Below are positions 1-7,542 of a DNA stretch of 52,731 bases, piece by piece. The notes beneath the pieces are model-generated. The model was not told where the DNA came from and ran no database searches. It saw only the letters and a program-made list of their open reading frames with translations. The translations under genes were made by a program, and so were the position numbers. The stretch spans positions 1-52,731 of the forward strand of contig NZ_CALEFV010000286.1 of assembly GCF_937877005.1 (NCBI RefSeq). The letters are read 5' to 3'. Position 1 is the first letter of the stretch; every line of letters starts with the position of its first letter. The DNA comes from an uncultured Fibrobacter sp. GTDB taxonomy: Bacteria > Fibrobacterota > Fibrobacteria > Fibrobacterales > Fibrobacteraceae.

Positions 1-59
1 CAAGGCCCACCAGAAGTAAGACGGCGCAGCGGGGTAAATCGCCCCGAGCCTAAAAATTA

Positions 60-92
60 AAAAGGCCGCGACTAAAAGTCGCGGTCTTTTTA
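60..92 (+). terminator. Rho-independent terminator of an upstream gene
   Basis: GCCGCGAC (65-72) pairs with GTCGCGGT (78-85) around a short loop and is followed by a T-run. It would end a transcript entering from before the window. The first ~55 bases have short open frames ending at 19, 53 and 60, so the tail of an upstream gene may be present, but no frame can be chosen. Confidence 0.8.
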
Positions 93-124
93 TTCATCCT
101 AAAACATAGCATCCACTTTTATTA

Positions 125-132
125 TATATTTG
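125..132 (+). promoter_or_regulatory. Promoter -10/-7 element (TATATTTG) of the GH8 gene
   Basis: TATATTTG matches the TAnnTTTG form recurring upstream of genes in this window. It puts transcription start near 138, giving a leader of about 27 nt that contains the ribosome binding site GGAGA (156-160). No convincing -35 box is visible. Confidence 0.5.
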
Positions 133-164
133 AATGGAGAGTGTTCGGGCATGTTGGAGATGTC

Positions 165-1739
165 ATGAAAATTTCAAAATATACCCCACTCTGTATCGCT
201 GCAACGTTTTCTTATTCGCTAGCAGTCCTCGACCTGCCAAATGCACAACCTAAAGTAGACGCTTCCTACTGGAAGGCCGCTCTTGACAGTACTTGGCAAG
301 GTTTAATTCGTCGCAACATCGACCCCTATTCCGAAGGCAAGGGACTGATACACCGCCCCAAGAGCGAAACGCCGGGCGACGCCGTCAGCGAAGCCGTCGG
401 TTACGGCATGCTGGTTGCCCTGTACGCCAACGATCAGGACCACTTCAATACCATCTGGGATGCGGCCAACAACAAAATGTGGGGCGGCTGCTACTACAAC
501 TGGCAGATGGCCCCCAGCGGAAATATTAGCGGCAAGGGTGCAGCCACCGATGCCGAAGAAGATGTAGCGTTAGCCCTGATTTTCGCAGACAAACTCGTAT
601 CCGCCGGCAAGTGGAAGCCCTACACTTCGACAAAATTCGGCTATGGTTATGCCGATCATGCAAAAAAAATTCTCGACTGCATGTGGAGCACCAAGCAGAT
701 TACAAGCAACGGAATTCTCGCGCCCGGCGCAGACTGGGGTGGAAACGATTTTGTGAACCCCGGTTACTTTTCCCCCGCATGGTACAAAGTTTTCGCCAAG
801 TTCGACAGCAACGGCGATCGCTGGAACAATGTTGTCAACAAGACATACGAAATCTTGGAAAATAGTCCTGGTTACAGCATGGGCATGATTCCCGACTGGA
901 TGCGCCCTGACGGCGGCTGGGCCGGAAGCCTCGGCTACAACGCCTACTTCAATAGCCGAGCCTTTTTCAAGGACGCCATACGCATCCTTTGGCGAGTCGC
1001 CATTGATGCCGTATGGTTCGACGAATCTCGCGCCAAGGCTTTTCTCAAGAACTCCCTCAGTTTCATTAATTCAAAAGGCGGCGCAGCGGCCGCCAACTAC
1101 TACCAGATCGAAAATCCCGGAGAACTCCTGCCTGCCGACGACATCTGGACCGATTTCAACGACAGCAAGAACAAGGACACCTGGCGATACCGCAGAGAAC
1201 ACAGCCACTTGACAATCGGCATGTGGTCCACGGCGGCGCTTGCCGTGGGCGAATCCAAGGACCGAATCGATTTCAGCGAAGAGCTCGGCAAGTTCTATGA
1301 AGGCGGCGACTACTTCGGATTGGCCGTCGACCCGACGGGTGGCCTCGAAGACACCCTGCACAACGAGATGTACTTCGACCAGTTCCTTGCCTGGTTTGGA
1401 GCATCCATGATGAGCGGCACCTTCGTGAACGTCATCGATGCGATCGACAATCCCCAAACCGCAACGCCGGGCGATTCCTCCTCGCTCACCTCCAGAAAAA
1501 CCGACGCCCTCTTGACCAAGGCTACCGCACCGGGCAAAATAAGATTCAACCGTATCGGGAACGATATCCTTTTCTCGACTTCAAAGACGGCCTCGTGGCA
1601 TGTCTACGACATGAACGGGAACGAGATGACCACGGCCAATGGTAGCGAATTTCTCTGGAAAGACGCTCGACGCGGCATGTACATGGTCACTGCACGCGGA
1701 GCAGGCTTCCGCCATGCACAAAAAATCGTGATCCGATAA
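165..1739 (+). CDS. Secreted glycoside hydrolase family 8 endoglucanase
   Basis: Likely endo-beta-1,4-glucanase cutting cellulose or mixed-linked glucan outside the cytoplasm. ATG at 165 is preferred to the in-frame GTG at 141 because GGAGA precedes it and residues 1-22 then form a signal peptide. The GH8 core (about 30-420) shows SEAVGYGM with E76 as the expected general acid, and ATDAEEDVALAL with D129, close to the family signature A-[ST]-D-[AG]-D. The last ~70 residues are a separate beta-rich tail with WHVYDMNG, GMYMV and the ending KIVIR, resembling type IX secretion sorting tails. It is monocistronic with its own promoter and shares a bidirectional terminator with the convergent glucokinase. 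Family is certain; exact substrate (cellulose, lichenan, xylan or chitosan) is not readable. Confidence 0.93.
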   Translation: MKISKYTPLCIAATFSYSLAVLDLPNAQPKVDASYWKAALDSTWQGLIRRNIDPYSEGKGLIHRPKSETPGDAVSEAVGYGMLVALYANDQDHFNTIWDAANNKMWGGCYYNWQMAPSGNISGKGAATDAEEDVALALIFADKLVSAGKWKPYTSTKFGYGYADHAKKILDCMWSTKQITSNGILAPGADWGGNDFVNPGYFSPAWYKVFAKFDSNGDRWNNVVNKTYEILENSPGYSMGMIPDWMRPDGGWAGSLGYNAYFNSRAFFKDAIRILWRVAIDAVWFDESRAKAFLKNSLSFINSKGGAAAANYYQIENPGELLPADDIWTDFNDSKNKDTWRYRREHSHLTIGMWSTAALAVGESKDRIDFSEELGKFYEGGDYFGLAVDPTGGLEDTLHNEMYFDQFLAWFGASMMSGTFVNVIDAIDNPQTATPGDSSSLTSRKTDALLTKATAPGKIRFNRIGNDILFSTSKTASWHVYDMNGNEMTTANGSEFLWKDARRGMYMVTARGAGFRHAQKIVIR

Positions 1740-1758
1740 TGTTCCTATCATGAAACAT

Positions 1759-1789
1759 AAAAAAGGCCGCATCAATGCGGCCTTTTTTA
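1759..1789. terminator. Bidirectional terminator between GH8 gene and glk
   Basis: AAGGCCGC (1763-1770) pairs with GCGGCCTT (1777-1784), with A-rich and T-rich flanks, so it can stop transcription from both convergent genes. Confidence 0.85.
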
Positions 1790-1803
1790 TTCTTCTGCAA
1801 CAA

Positions 1804-2871
1804 TTACTTCTGCAAGTTCAGGCTCGCATTCGCAGCGCCGTACAGGCTGATGCTGTAATCCTTGATGATGTACACCGGAATCTTGTTCAAAAGCGGACGG
1901 ATGTTCGGGTTGTAGTTCTTTTCGAAATACTTCATGAACAGGTTGTCGCGTTCGAGCCAGCGCAGGTCCTTCTGCACCGTGCCGCCAGCCAAGTAGAAAC
2001 CACCGAGCGGGAGGAACAGCGTTGCGGCGTCACTTGCAAAACGAGCAAGCATCTTCACGAACAGGCGCATCATTTCGGCCGCCACCGGATCGGTATCACT
2101 TGCGCGGCTGATGTACTTCGGGCGATCGTTAGGTTCAGTTTCTTCAATCTTCTTGAAGGCTTCGTTATCGGGAACGCCGCGGGTCTCCTTCCACCATTCG
2201 TACATGTTGCGGAGCCCCATGCCAGAAACGAGCGGTTCCACGCCGGGAACCATGCCAATCTTCTTTTCCATGTAGTCATGAAATTCTTGGGAGTCCTTGT
2301 CGAACGGAGCGAAAGTGGAGTGTCCGCCCTCCGAAGAAGCGGGGATATACTTTTCGCCATCGAACGCCAGGAAGCCGACGCCCATGCCAGTTCCCGGACC
2401 AATCACGGCCTTCGTCGCCTTCTGCGGGGCGGGCTGACTGCCATCGGTATGCGTGAGCTTGAATATCTGCTTAGGGTCGTCCACGTCGAGTGTCGGGATA
2501 CCGTAGCTGATGGCCATGAAGTCGTTGATGACAAGCGTCGGGATACCCGTCGCAACCGTCAGGGCATCACCATCAACGCTCCAGGGCAGGTTCGTCATGA
2601 CGCACTTGTTATTCGCCACCGGGCCCGCAGCGCTAATGCAGATATGCGAGGGCTTGAGGTCGGCACGGGATTCAGCAGCGAGCTTGAGCGTTTCGCGAAT
2701 GGGGGCGTCGAGGCCGTCAATGTCCTTGCTGGGGCACACGGTTTCAAGAATCAAGGTGAACTTGCCGTTCTTGTAGCCAACCAGGCCAAGGTTCGTATTG
2801 GTTCCACCAATATCGCCTGCCAGTACGAGGCGGTCAAACTTTGCATCGGGATTAAGCCATTTGATTTCCAT
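1804..2871 (-). CDS. glk: Glucokinase (Glk family, ATP-dependent)
   Basis: Phosphorylates glucose to glucose 6-phosphate with ATP in the cytosol, the entry step for glucose from cellulose or cellodextrins. The 355-residue protein has the GDIGGTNTN phosphate-binding loop near the N-terminus, the sugar-binding LVINDFMA motif, GPGTGMGVGF and EGGHSTFAPF, all typical of the E. coli Glk type rather than ROK kinases. The in-frame extension to 2940 is not used: ATG at 2871 has GGAG about 8 nt upstream and starts directly before the domain. It stands alone, convergent with the GH8 gene, and is divergent from the fusion gene at 3047. Confidence 0.93.
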   Translation of the reverse strand: MEIKWLNPDAKFDRLVLAGDIGGTNTNLGLVGYKNGKFTLILETVCPSKDIDGLDAPIRETLKLAAESRADLKPSHICISAAGPVANNKCVMTNLPWSVDGDALTVATGIPTLVINDFMAISYGIPTLDVDDPKQIFKLTHTDGSQPAPQKATKAVIGPGTGMGVGFLAFDGEKYIPASSEGGHSTFAPFDKDSQEFHDYMEKKIGMVPGVEPLVSGMGLRNMYEWWKETRGVPDNEAFKKIEETEPNDRPKYISRASDTDPVAAEMMRLFVKMLARFASDAATLFLPLGGFYLAGGTVQKDLRWLERDNLFMKYFEKNYNPNIRPLLNKIPVYIIKDYSISLYGAANASLNLQK

Positions 2872-2895
2872 AATAAAGCTCCATGTTTTACGACG

Positions 2896-2903
2896 GGAAT
2901 ATA
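2896..2903 (-). promoter_or_regulatory. Promoter -10 element of glk (TATATTCC)
   Basis: Minus-strand TATATTCC lies 25-32 nt before the glk ATG, leaving room for a short leader with the GGAG ribosome binding site. No clear -35 box. Confidence 0.4.
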
Positions 2904-3006
2904 GGTATTTTTTGGTCCTTTCGTTAATGACCATTCGCATTATTCCATGTTTACACCTGAATCCATTTATGTGGATTTTCCACCAGTTTCACCAAGCGAA
3001 ATAGCC

Positions 3007-3015
3007 TATATTTTG
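3007..3015 (+). promoter_or_regulatory. Promoter -10 element (TATATTTTG) of the fusion gene
   Basis: TATATTTTG predicts a start near 3020 and a ~27-nt leader with the strong ribosome binding site AAAGGAG (about 3036-3042). Confidence 0.5.
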
Positions 3016-3046
3016 AAAACTAAATAGGACACCAAAAGGAGCCGTC

Positions 3047-4936
3047 ATGAAACTTGGAATACTCGGAAGCGGATACATCGCAGGCAAGATGGCCGAAGCG
3101 GTCAAGGCTCTCGAAGAAAAGGGATTGGGCGTCGAGGCATACGCGATTGCCTCCCGCGACTTGAGTCGAGCACAGAACTTCGCCAAGGAAAGAGGGTTTC
3201 AGAAAGCTTACGGCAGCTACCTGGAACTGGCCCGGGACCCGGATTGTGACCTGATCTATGTCGCCACGCCCCATTCCGAGCATTATCGTGACATTCTACT
3301 TTGTCTAGAATACAAAAAAAATTTACTCGTTGAAAAGGCTTTTACCGCAAACGCCTTGCAGGCATCCGAAGTCACGGCCTTGGCAAAGGAAAAAGGGGTG
3401 TTCTTATGCGAAGCCATGTGGACACGATTCCTGCCCGCCGTGCAGATAATCAAGGACCGCCTTGTCCAGGGATGCATCGGAAAGGTGGAAAGCATCGAAG
3501 CGGATTTTTCGCAGCCAATTTCTCATGTTGAACGTCTACAAAATCCATCTCTTGCCGGCGGAGCCCTTCTAGACCTCGGTATCTACAGCCTCACATTCGC
3601 AGACCTCTTCCTGACCGACCCGCAGATCGGCGGCGACAACAACCATATCGTCAAGACACAGAGTCACTGCGTCAAATTCCACACGGGCGTCGACGCTAGC
3701 GACTGGATTGATCTCACCTACAAAAACGGACAGATTGCCCATCTCAAGACATCCATGGTAGCGCCTCTCCACAACGAAGGTTTTATCTACGGTTCCAAGG
3801 GTTTCATCAGGGTACTGAACTTAAATGACATGGTCGAGGCCCAAGTTTACGACAACTCCGGGACCCTGACCGAAACCATCAATCCGCCGCGAATCGCGAA
3901 CTGCTACGAATATGAAGTTCTTGCCTGCAAAAAGGCTCTGGAAGAAGGCCATACAGAGTGCACCGAAATGCCGCTCGTCAAGACCATGCAGATGATGACG
4001 CAAATGGATGGGCTCCGTCAGAATTGGGGAATCGCCTACCCCTTCGAACAGAGCGCAAGCGAAGTATGGGACCGTTCCGGCGACAAGTCCTTCTTGCAAA
4101 TCTACAACATTGAAACAGGCGAAACCAAGCTTCTCAAGGAATTCGACCATGTCATCGAGGCTCCAAACTGGAGTGCCGACGGAAAGTTCCTCACCTACAA
4201 TGCGGGCGGACGTATTTACCGCTACGATATGGATAGCGGAAACATTTCCGAAGTTCCTTCGTACTATGTGAACAACTGCAACAACGATCATGTTCTCGCC
4301 CCTGACGGGACGGGGCTCTACGTCAGTCACCATACCAAGGAAGACGGACTTTCGCGCATCTACAAAATTTTCTTTGACGGCAGGATGCCCGTACTCGTCA
4401 CGCCGCTTGCGCCTAGCTATCTCCACGGCATTACCCCAGACGGAAACACGCTCGCTTACTGCGCCGAAAGAAACGGAGAATACGACATCTACACTATCCC
4501 CGCCATCGGAGGAAACGAAAAACAGCTCACAAATGCCCTAGGGCTAAACGATGGGCCTGAATACGACATGGACGGGGAATACATATGGTTCAATTCCGTA
4601 CGCACGGGCCGCATGCAAGCCTGGCGCATGAAAGCCGACGGTTCCGAACAGACCCAGATGACCGAAGATCCGCATTGGAACACCTGGTTCCCGCACATTT
4701 CGCCGGACCGCCAAAAAGTGGTGATGGTCGCCTATCATGAAAAGGACGTGCGCCCCGGAGACCACGTGCCGAACAAGTGGGTCGAGCTTAGACTCATGAC
4801 CGGCAGCGACAAGAACGGTTGGAGCGAGCCACGAACGCTTCTCAAGCTCTTCGGCGGACAGGGCACGATTAATGTGAATTCCTGGTCCCCCGACAGCAAG
4901 CAATTTGCCTTCGTTAGCTACGAGAGAACGAAATAA
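3047..4936 (+). CDS. Fusion: Gfo/Idh/MocA oxidoreductase + TolB-like beta-propeller
   Basis: One uninterrupted 629-residue frame joins two known folds. Residues 1-~330 are a Gfo/Idh/MocA NAD(P)-dependent sugar or dihydrodiol dehydrogenase: GSGYIA nucleotide loop at 7-12, YVATPHSEHY, and E96-K97 in the position of the family EKP catalytic motif (here EKA). From ~342 to the end are PD40/TolB-like propeller blades with recurring W-S-A/P-D-G/S-K motifs (SADGKFLTYN, TPDGNTLAYC, SPDSKQFAFV). No signal peptide or membrane segment is seen, so it is probably cytosolic. Strong Shine-Dalgarno and own promoter; no operon partner except the possibly leaderless gene at 4960. Likely acts on a sugar derivative; substrate unknown. 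A sequencing error joining two genes is possible but would have to remove a stop exactly at the boundary. Confidence 0.85.
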   Translation: MKLGILGSGYIAGKMAEAVKALEEKGLGVEAYAIASRDLSRAQNFAKERGFQKAYGSYLELARDPDCDLIYVATPHSEHYRDILLCLEYKKNLLVEKAFTANALQASEVTALAKEKGVFLCEAMWTRFLPAVQIIKDRLVQGCIGKVESIEADFSQPISHVERLQNPSLAGGALLDLGIYSLTFADLFLTDPQIGGDNNHIVKTQSHCVKFHTGVDASDWIDLTYKNGQIAHLKTSMVAPLHNEGFIYGSKGFIRVLNLNDMVEAQVYDNSGTLTETINPPRIANCYEYEVLACKKALEEGHTECTEMPLVKTMQMMTQMDGLRQNWGIAYPFEQSASEVWDRSGDKSFLQIYNIETGETKLLKEFDHVIEAPNWSADGKFLTYNAGGRIYRYDMDSGNISEVPSYYVNNCNNDHVLAPDGTGLYVSHHTKEDGLSRIYKIFFDGRMPVLVTPLAPSYLHGITPDGNTLAYCAERNGEYDIYTIPAIGGNEKQLTNALGLNDGPEYDMDGEYIWFNSVRTGRMQAWRMKADGSEQTQMTEDPHWNTWFPHISPDRQKVVMVAYHEKDVRPGDHVPNKWVELRLMTGSDKNGWSEPRTLLKLFGGQGTINVNSWSPDSKQFAFVSYERTK

Positions 4937-4947
4937 ATTTTTTTAGC

Positions 4948-4953
4948 TATAAT
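4948..4953 (+). promoter_or_regulatory. TATAAT element 6 nt before a start codon
   Basis: TATAAT lies between the stop of the fusion gene and the ATG at 4960. Transcription would begin at or next to the A of the ATG, so the downstream message may be leaderless. No -35 box seen. Confidence 0.4.
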
Positions 4954-4959
4954 TGGGGC

Positions 4960-5397
4960 ATGGCTCCCAACGAGATCAATGCTCTCATCAAGAAACTTTC
5001 GCCCTTTCTGGACGAAGGTTCCGAAGTGTTTCAGGAACTCTCCCGTTTCTTTGGAGAGGGGAGCAAGATTGATGTCCACCACGGGGATCTTTCCAAGTTT
5101 CTGGGCGCCAAGAGGCTCTTCCGCGTCATCCGTCTGAAAGGGGAAAGCTACAAGGACTGCGTCTACCAGCTAGTGGATGACCATCCCGAATCGATGGAAG
5201 CTCTGGGAATGCTGAGATACTACAGGTCTCCCAACGGGCCCATCCACTGGGAAGAAGTCGAAGCCGCCGAAATCGCCATGGGAAAGGAACTTACTACCAA
5301 TGCCTACGGCTGGAAGCCCGATGCATGGACTCTTTTTGAAGGGAACGACACCGCCCACGAACTGACGGCCATTCTCGCCTTTGACTACGGCGACTGA
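4960..5397 (+). CDS. Small cytosolic protein, function unknown
   Basis: A 145-residue acidic protein without signal peptide, membrane segment or recognised motif. The N-terminal third is helical (LIKKLSPFLDEGSEVFQELSR); the rest is mixed with several aromatic residues (RYYRSPNGPIHWEEVE). Start chosen at the first ATG after the fusion gene, 23 nt downstream; it lacks a properly spaced Shine-Dalgarno, the GGGG at 4955-4958 being too close, but a TATAAT box sits at leaderless distance. Ends 2 nt before the convergent peptidase gene. Codon use is like that of its neighbours, which supports it being real. Confidence 0.72.
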   Translation: MAPNEINALIKKLSPFLDEGSEVFQELSRFFGEGSKIDVHHGDLSKFLGAKRLFRVIRLKGESYKDCVYQLVDDHPESMEALGMLRYYRSPNGPIHWEEVEAAEIAMGKELTTNAYGWKPDAWTLFEGNDTAHELTAILAFDYGD

Positions 5398-5399
5398 TT

Positions 5400-7538
5400 T
5401 TAAGGCTTTACGAATTCAAAGAAGGTAACGCCCGGAACCTTGGCCCTGCTACGACCCTTCAGGTAATCAACTAGCGGAAGTTCCAGCACTTGCTTCTTGA
5501 ACGCAGCATGGCGAAGCACAGGCTGTTTTCCCGGACGGAATATGACAAGCCCCGTATGAGTCGCATCCAGGTTCTGCTGCGGTGCAACGAACGCAATCCC
5601 CGTCACCATGAGTGGGCCTTCATAGACCTTAGACGCCATTTCAACGGCACGGTCATAAGGCAGGTAACGGAGATTCATCGGGACATCTTCCTTGTCCCAT
5701 TTTAGTTTCTTCGACTTGAACAAGGCCTGTTTCGCCATCGTGCGCCGAACAACCGTATCACCCGCCATGGGCATGACACGGGCAAAGCGACCTTCGTAAA
5801 CCCAATCGGCAAGCAAGTAATGCTTACGATGAGTGTATTCAATAATGCCGTCGTAATAGCGAATCTTCTGCAGCGTACTGAAAATTTCGTTTTCATTCGG
5901 GGCTATAGCCATGGCGAGCACATGTTCAATGAATGTCACGCAGTCTACGGAATCCATGTACACCACAGGCTTGTTCTCTATCGAATCCAGATAGCTTTCG
6001 CCCATGGGGCCGAGCCTATACGGAGTTCCCATCATCTTTTTCGAAAAGTAATCAAGCCTTTCCGGAAGTCCCGCCACATACTGTCCCGAAAGCCAGAACT
6101 GCTTCATCTTCATCAGCGAAGTGTAATTGTCATTCACCTGATAGATGATGCGAATCCACAAGGTATCAAGCACATCCTTGAGCGTGGCATCGGAATTCTT
6201 TCCCGTTTCGTTCAGATACATGGCCACCGCTAGGGTATCCCCGTCAAGAGTATATATATACCCCGCCAGGGCATGCGCTCCACCGATAAATCCCGTCTTG
6301 AAACGCGTAAGCCACGGATAAGGCAAATCAAGCATCCGTTTGCCCCCCGTTCCAAGTCCTGGGCCAGCGAAACTGTTGATGTAATACTTGCCCTTAGGAT
6401 GCCGCGCCATCGTTGCAAGCAGTTTCGTTTCCGTCGAAGGCTGCACCTTATTTTTTGGAGAGAGTCCGCAACCATCCCAAATTTCAAAATCAGCCGTATC
6501 AATTCCTATTTCCGTCAAGAACTTCATTTCCATCGCACGACCGCCCTCGACACCGCCCGTTCCCGCCTTTTGAGCACCCAAGTTGCGGAAAAGCGTTTCT
6601 GCATGCATGTTCTGACTACGCTGATTGATTTCGTCCAGGATACTCAGGAAAGGCGCCGCGGAATAGGAAAATTTTTTTATCTGAATTCCATCCGTTTCGT
6701 TAGCCTTTTCGACAAATGTCACGCCACGTTCGCTAAGCGCATGAATAAAGGCGGCCTTGAAATAGGCAATCGGATTGCGCACGGGGAGAACAAGCTGGCT
6801 CGAATCAACATCGATACCAATAGCACCTCCAATCGTAATTTCAGGCTTGGCGGAATCGAGTGCCCATGTCCATTTTCTCTTTTTCCCAGGCACCGTCAGC
6901 ATCTCATTTTTAAGAACGACATAACCGACATCAGGCAAAATTTCTGCACGAGCCGTATCCCCCACCTTCTCGCCCGGTTTAAAGCGAATCATGGTACAGT
7001 TGTCATTAAATCCGAGAGGCGCAATTTCAGCACCGTACCAGGCATCATAAAAATTCTTGCGCCAATGTTCAGCGCGCCACGGACCCGTGTAATAGCTGGA
7101 ATCCAGATTAATCTTTCCTCGGACCGTGTCAATGCCAAGGGCATGTATAGAATCGGCCATCAAATACAGCATATAGAACGGATCCGCATAATAGCGTCCC
7201 GAGAAATTCGGATCGCCTTCGCCACGAATTCCTATGGAACCGACGAAAACATTCCTGCGCACGCTACCATTCAACGACACTTCCGTCTTGGGCGCATAAT
7301 CCAGCGGCAAGTAATGAAGCGCCGTCGCCGTCGTCAAGGTTTTCAGGGTACTTGCCGGAGTAAATTTTTCCGTGCCGCGAACATTTCCCAGTTCCTTGCC
7401 GGTCTTCACCGAACGGACCGACAGCCCGTAACGAGAACCCGGAACCATCGAGTCAACATACGCCTGAACGGAATCCAAGTCCAAAGCAGCACTGGCAAGT
7501 GCAACAAGCAAGCAGACCAATCCAACCAGTTTCTTCAT
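5400..7538 (-). CDS. Fusion: S13 D-Ala-D-Ala carboxypeptidase (PBP4) + DUF1460 amidase
   Basis: Probable bifunctional periplasmic peptidoglycan hydrolase of 712 residues. A signal peptide (1-19) is followed by a peptidase S13 domain with S63-T-L-K66 as nucleophile motif, S308-Q-N310 and K414-T-G416, the complete penicillin-binding triad. Residues ~485-712 match the DUF1460/amidase-like NlpC-P60 type fold, with DCVTFIEHVLA (C533) and THTGLVIF (H661) as expected Cys-His pair. The first domain would trim D-Ala or cut cross-links, the second would cut the stem peptide or amide bond. ATG at 7538 is preferred over an upstream in-frame start at 7592 because it gives the signal peptide. It follows the solute-binding protein by 4 nt in the aroA operon. 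Domain calls are firm; the combined activity is inference. Confidence 0.88.
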   Translation of the reverse strand: MKKLVGLVCLLVALASAALDLDSVQAYVDSMVPGSRYGLSVRSVKTGKELGNVRGTEKFTPASTLKTLTTATALHYLPLDYAPKTEVSLNGSVRRNVFVGSIGIRGEGDPNFSGRYYADPFYMLYLMADSIHALGIDTVRGKINLDSSYYTGPWRAEHWRKNFYDAWYGAEIAPLGFNDNCTMIRFKPGEKVGDTARAEILPDVGYVVLKNEMLTVPGKKRKWTWALDSAKPEITIGGAIGIDVDSSQLVLPVRNPIAYFKAAFIHALSERGVTFVEKANETDGIQIKKFSYSAAPFLSILDEINQRSQNMHAETLFRNLGAQKAGTGGVEGGRAMEMKFLTEIGIDTADFEIWDGCGLSPKNKVQPSTETKLLATMARHPKGKYYINSFAGPGLGTGGKRMLDLPYPWLTRFKTGFIGGAHALAGYIYTLDGDTLAVAMYLNETGKNSDATLKDVLDTLWIRIIYQVNDNYTSLMKMKQFWLSGQYVAGLPERLDYFSKKMMGTPYRLGPMGESYLDSIENKPVVYMDSVDCVTFIEHVLAMAIAPNENEIFSTLQKIRYYDGIIEYTHRKHYLLADWVYEGRFARVMPMAGDTVVRRTMAKQALFKSKKLKWDKEDVPMNLRYLPYDRAVEMASKVYEGPLMVTGIAFVAPQQNLDATHTGLVIFRPGKQPVLRHAAFKKQVLELPLVDYLKGRSRAKVPGVTFFEFVKP

Positions 7539-7542
7539 AAGA

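Noticed and set aside
1750..2904. 384-residue open frame on the plus strand
   Set aside because: Antisense to glk over its whole length; glk has clear conserved motifs.
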